Source: Bacteroidetes bacterium 46-16
GTDB taxonomy: Bacteria; Bacteroidota; Bacteroidia; Chitinophagales; Chitinophagaceae
Reading direction: 5' to 3'
NCBI GenBank assembly: GCA_001897835.1
Contig: MKUN01000031.1
Location: 1-64,000, forward strand
Length of the DNA stretch: 64,000 nt
Made by a program: the position numbers and the translations under genes. Below the pieces are notes generated by a model. It was not told where the DNA came from. It did not search any database and saw only the letters and a program-made list of their open reading frames with translations. Shown piece after piece: positions 61,817-64,000 of this stretch (positions are counted from its first letter, which is position 1; each line of letters begins with the position of its first letter).

Positions 61817-62899
61817 TCAGTTTAAGTTGAAGGATTTGTTTATAAACTGCCTTTCGACTTCATCAATCTTCATATTGAGTAGTTCTGCTGCCTTCTCCCT
61901 GGAAATCTTTTTTTCTACCAAGGCTTTAGCCAATAGCCTTTTAAAACGGCTTGGCATTTCGTCACTTTTAAGATAGCTGCCAAAATTCTCGTCACTTGTT
62001 CTCCAGACTTCGTATTGATTAAGCCATTTTTCACATTGCTCCCAACTAATTAATCCTATATTATGAGTACGATAGATAATTCCCTGTATTGATATGCCAT
62101 ACACGTGCTTAATTGTCTTAAGTTCCTCTAATGAAATAGTTGTACGGTCTTTACCGATATACTCTTTCAATGCACCGTCTGGAAGCAAAAGAGCAGAGGC
62201 AAATCTGTTGCATAACTTTTCTTCCATTTGCTTATCAACATGAGTTCCCCAGATTAAAAGCAAATGTGCTAGCTCATGTAGTATGGTAAAACGCTTGCGG
62301 GTAATTTCTCTTGTATGCTCTTGATTTATGTTGATGATGATTACAGGAATTAACAGATCACCATCTTTTATTCTCCCACAAAGTCCAGGTGATTGCGTTG
62401 GTCTGTCAACAGTAATAATTTTAAAGCCCTTGTTTTCAAGAAAGCCGGTAACATCATCAATGGGGTTATCATTAAGTTTCCATTTTTTTCTCAGTTTGAC
62501 AACCGCCTTTTCAATGTCATCATAAGTATTAATAATCAAATCTGATATTGGATTATCAAAAATGATTTGTTCATTTAGGATAGCTTCCAATTCAATATAA
62601 CTTTGGCTATTTGTGACGATATCCTTATGGATTGTCTTTTTTTCTTCTTCAGCATCTATGAGCGTATCCCCTAAACGGAAATCTGCTAACTCAAGCTTGC
62701 TTTTTTTGTTCGAAAAGAAACTCCACACACCAACGCCTAAGACACTTGCAATAGCTTGTAATGCTTTATTGCTTGGATTGATTGTATTATCCTCATATTG
62801 TTGTATAGCTGGTTTTGAAAGTCCTGCAAGGTCTGCCAGTTGCTGGAGTGAGTAGGACTTTTCTTGTCGTAATTGCTTTATTTTTTCACCTATATTCAT
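61817..62899 (-). CDS. Xre HTH plus ImmA/IrrE metallopeptidase
   Basis: Start at 62899 ('MNIGEKIKQLRQEKSYSLQQ'), 360 residues; the track version adds 29 residues that overlap the operator. An Xre-type HTH covers residues 1-60. The middle has the Zn-protease motif 'FTILHELAHLLLI' (HExxH) with 'LCNRFASALLLPD'. A C-terminal extension follows. Such proteins regulate and cleave partner proteins, and act as antitoxins for linked PIN-like toxins. A palindrome overlapping its own promoter suggests autorepression. Confidence 0.87.
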   Translation of the reverse strand: MNIGEKIKQLRQEKSYSLQQLADLAGLSKPAIQQYEDNTINPSNKALQAIASVLGVGVWSFFSNKKSKLELADFRLGDTLIDAEEEKKTIHKDIVTNSQSYIELEAILNEQIIFDNPISDLIINTYDDIEKAVVKLRKKWKLNDNPIDDVTGFLENKGFKIITVDRPTQSPGLCGRIKDGDLLIPVIIININQEHTREITRKRFTILHELAHLLLIWGTHVDKQMEEKLCNRFASALLLPDGALKEYIGKDRTTISLEELKTIKHVYGISIQGIIYRTHNIGLISWEQCEKWLNQYEVWRTSDENFGSYLKSDEMPSRFKRLLAKALVEKKISREKAAELLNMKIDEVERQFINKSFNLN

Positions 62900-62910
62900 A
62901 TATACATATC

Positions 62911-62946
62911 GTATAGTCAAAATTAAAAAATTAAGTTTGACTATAC
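62911..62946. promoter_or_regulatory. Palindromic operator overlapping the Xre-ImmA promoter
   Basis: GTATAGTCAAA (62911-62921) and TTTGACTATAC (62936-62946) are a perfect 11-bp inverted repeat with a 14-base spacer. It begins 11 bases upstream of the Xre-ImmA start, so it is a likely binding site for the HTH protein. Confidence 0.75.
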
Positions 62947-62949
62947 AAA
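62918..62949 (-). promoter_or_regulatory. Promoter of the Xre-ImmA/PIN operon
   Basis: On the minus strand, TTTG (62949-62946), a 20-base spacer and TAATTTTG (62925-62918) match the Bacteroidota consensus. Both elements touch the operator arms, so repressor binding would block RNA polymerase. Confidence 0.72.
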
Positions 62950-62998
62950 ATATTTTTTTAAACATTAGTGAGAGAAGCATTACCATTGTCCACTCCCC

Positions 62999-63073
62999 GT
63001 GAACAAGCTATTTTTGTGAACTTTTTTGGCTTGAATTGAAATGTTCAATATATTTGTATGTTCACGTAACGTG
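62999..63073. promoter_or_regulatory. GTGAAC/GTTCAC half-sites before AbiEi-like gene
   Basis: GTGAAC occurs at 62999-63004 and 63016-63021, GTTCAA at 63043-63048 and GTTCAC at 63060-63065, surrounding the promoter. CACGT-A-ACGTG (63063-63073) forms a further palindrome. AbiEi-type proteins are known autorepressors that bind inverted repeats, so these may be its sites. Confidence 0.5.
63025..63056 (+). promoter_or_regulatory. Promoter of the AbiEi-like gene
   Basis: TTTG (63025-63028), a 20-base spacer and TATATTTG (63049-63056) fit the Bacteroidota consensus and lie 32 bases before the ATG at 63088. Confidence 0.72.
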
Positions 63074-63087
63074 TACAATGAAGAATT

Positions 63088-64000
63088 ATGAGACGAGAAG
63101 AGCAAATAATGGAAGAAGCATTTGCACAATTAGAGCTTCACACGGGTATTCATGCAGAGTGGAAATACCAACCGGCAGAAATAGATGGGGAAGCTGACCT
63201 TTTTATAGAAGGCGGTCAGTTTCATGTTTACATAGAAGTAAAACGTGAAGTGAGGCAATATCAGCTTGAACAGCTACTGGATCAAGCCCGGCAATATCGG
63301 CCCTTTATGATTATCGCTGAACATATATTCCCAACTATAAAAGAGCGCCTGCGGGCCGAAAAAATCGCATATCTCGACACCGCTGGTAACATCTTCGTTA
63401 ATGCAGATGGTACTTATGTATGGATTGATGGGCGTAAGACGCCCAAAAAGGCCAAGATGATAACTAACCGGGCATTCACTAAAGCAGGCCTTAAGACCGT
63501 TTTCTGCCTGCTAGCAAACCCTAATGCTATTAACATGCCCTACCGTCAACTCGCACAAAATGCAAACGTCGCACTGGGAAATATTCAGAATGTTCTGGAC
63601 GGGTTAAAAGATAGTGGCTTTATTCTGCAAAAGAACAAACAAGAGAAGTTGCTTCGGAACAAGAAGCAGTTGCTAAGAAGGTGGATAGACGGCTACAGGG
63701 AAACTCTAAAACCCGCGCTTCATATCGGTAATTATAAATTCTGGGATAAAGACAAAATCAATAAATGGCGGCAGTTACCATTCCCCGAACATGCAAATGC
63801 GGTATGGGGCGGCGAAGGCGCAGCCGAAGAAATGACTGGTTATCTGAACCCGGCAGAGCTGACATTATATACTGAGAATAAAAGCGCACTGGTAAGCGCA
63901 TGGACACTCATTCCGGACATAAACGGTACTGTGCGTATTTATGAAAAATTCTGGCAGGATAACGGTCAAAGCGGAGAAAGGTTGGCACCGCCGGTATTGG
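63088..64000 (+). CDS. AbiEi-family antitoxin-like protein, 3' end outside window
   Basis: Not in the ORF track because it runs off the window; 304 codons are visible from ATG 63088. The N-terminal 60 residues have a nuclease-like pattern 'GEADLFIEGGQFHVYIEVKR' (Asp, then Glu-x-Lys). A winged-helix region follows ('MPYRQLAQNANVALGNIQNV'), then 'FWDKDKINKWRQLPF', as in the type IV AbiEi/COG4861 antitoxin family. The partner toxin of the AbiEii type would be expected just downstream, outside the window. The nuclease-like part may be inactive. Confidence 0.72.
   Translation, partial: MRREEQIMEEAFAQLELHTGIHAEWKYQPAEIDGEADLFIEGGQFHVYIEVKREVRQYQLEQLLDQARQYRPFMIIAEHIFPTIKERLRAEKIAYLDTAGNIFVNADGTYVWIDGRKTPKKAKMITNRAFTKAGLKTVFCLLANPNAINMPYRQLAQNANVALGNIQNVLDGLKDSGFILQKNKQEKLLRNKKQLLRRWIDGYRETLKPALHIGNYKFWDKDKINKWRQLPFPEHANAVWGGEGAAEEMTGYLNPAELTLYTENKSALVSAWTLIPDINGTVRIYEKFWQDNGQSGERLAPPVL

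Noticed and set aside
1-64000. CRISPR array or insertion sequence
   Set aside because: No regularly spaced direct repeats of 25-40 bases and no transposase gene were seen; the integrase is the only recombinase.

Overview
The window is bacterial and almost certainly from the phylum Bacteroidota, probably a Chitinophagia/Sphingobacteriia-type organism. Several secreted proteins end in a 'YPNPA'-type C-terminal domain of the type IX secretion system (T9SS). There is a CarboxypepD_reg plus TonB-dependent receptor. Promoters fit the Bacteroidota TTTG-N18-21-TAnnTTTG pattern, and few genes have a Shine-Dalgarno site. The sequence looks like a mosaic of mobile or accessory DNA; I see no tRNA, rRNA or core housekeeping cluster.

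Layout. (1) 1-5.6 kb: the 3' part of a DUF932 gene, four small unknown genes and a compact PRTRC block (E, C, F, B, ThiF), a set typical of plasmids and integrative elements. (2) 6-15.9 kb: metal-linked and envelope genes: a TonB-dependent receptor, a HYC_CC_PP-type protein, three T9SS-secreted proteins including a multicopper oxidase, a His-rich lipoprotein, an AraC-type regulator with an HMA-like Cys motif, a DUF4136 lipoprotein and a SHOCT protein. (3) 16-19.8 kb: an overlapping trio of beta-CASP RNase, AMP/thymidine phosphorylase family enzyme and PRPP synthetase, which looks like an RNA/nucleotide recycling unit. (4) 19.9-30.3 kb: an ArsR-like regulator, a CusA-type RND pump split into two overlapping ORFs, a TolC-type channel, two periplasmic adaptors, two small membrane proteins and a P2-type ATPase. 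(5) 30.4-36.5 kb: an ATP-cone/restriction-endonuclease-like gene, PPK2, a DUF1622 protein, PEP synthase and a D-lactate-dehydrogenase-like enzyme, all energy and anaerobic-stress functions. (6) 36.8-47.1 kb: a second copper block with a HYC_CC_PP protein, three DUF3347 paralogues, an HMA protein, an outer-membrane-like protein, a CxxCH heme protein, a CopB-type ATPase with a CPH motif, a nuclease-like gene and a multicopper oxidase carrying two heavy-metal-binding repeats and a barrel-like C-terminus. (7) 47.1-53.7 kb: MgtA-type ATPase, SDR, universal stress protein, acetyl-CoA hydrolase/transferase and a DUF5856 ferritin-like protein. (8) 53.8-55.3 kb: a tyrosine integrase next to a promoter/terminator pair without an ORF. 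(9) 55.5-61.1 kb: an AT-rich, tightly packed minus-strand operon resembling type II CBASS: DUF2188, CD-NTase, Cap2-type E2-E1, Cap3-type JAB peptidase, DUF6602, a second and membrane-anchored nucleotidyltransferase, and an orphan. (10) 61.3-64 kb: a PIN-like/Xre-ImmA pair with a perfect operator palindrome, and an AbiEi-type gene cut by the window end.

Taken together this is a metal-resistance and stress-survival cargo next to a PRTRC backbone, followed by an integrase and a defence island. The most notable item is the CBASS-like operon with two different predicted nucleotidyltransferases. All functions are inferred from motifs and context; no database search was run.
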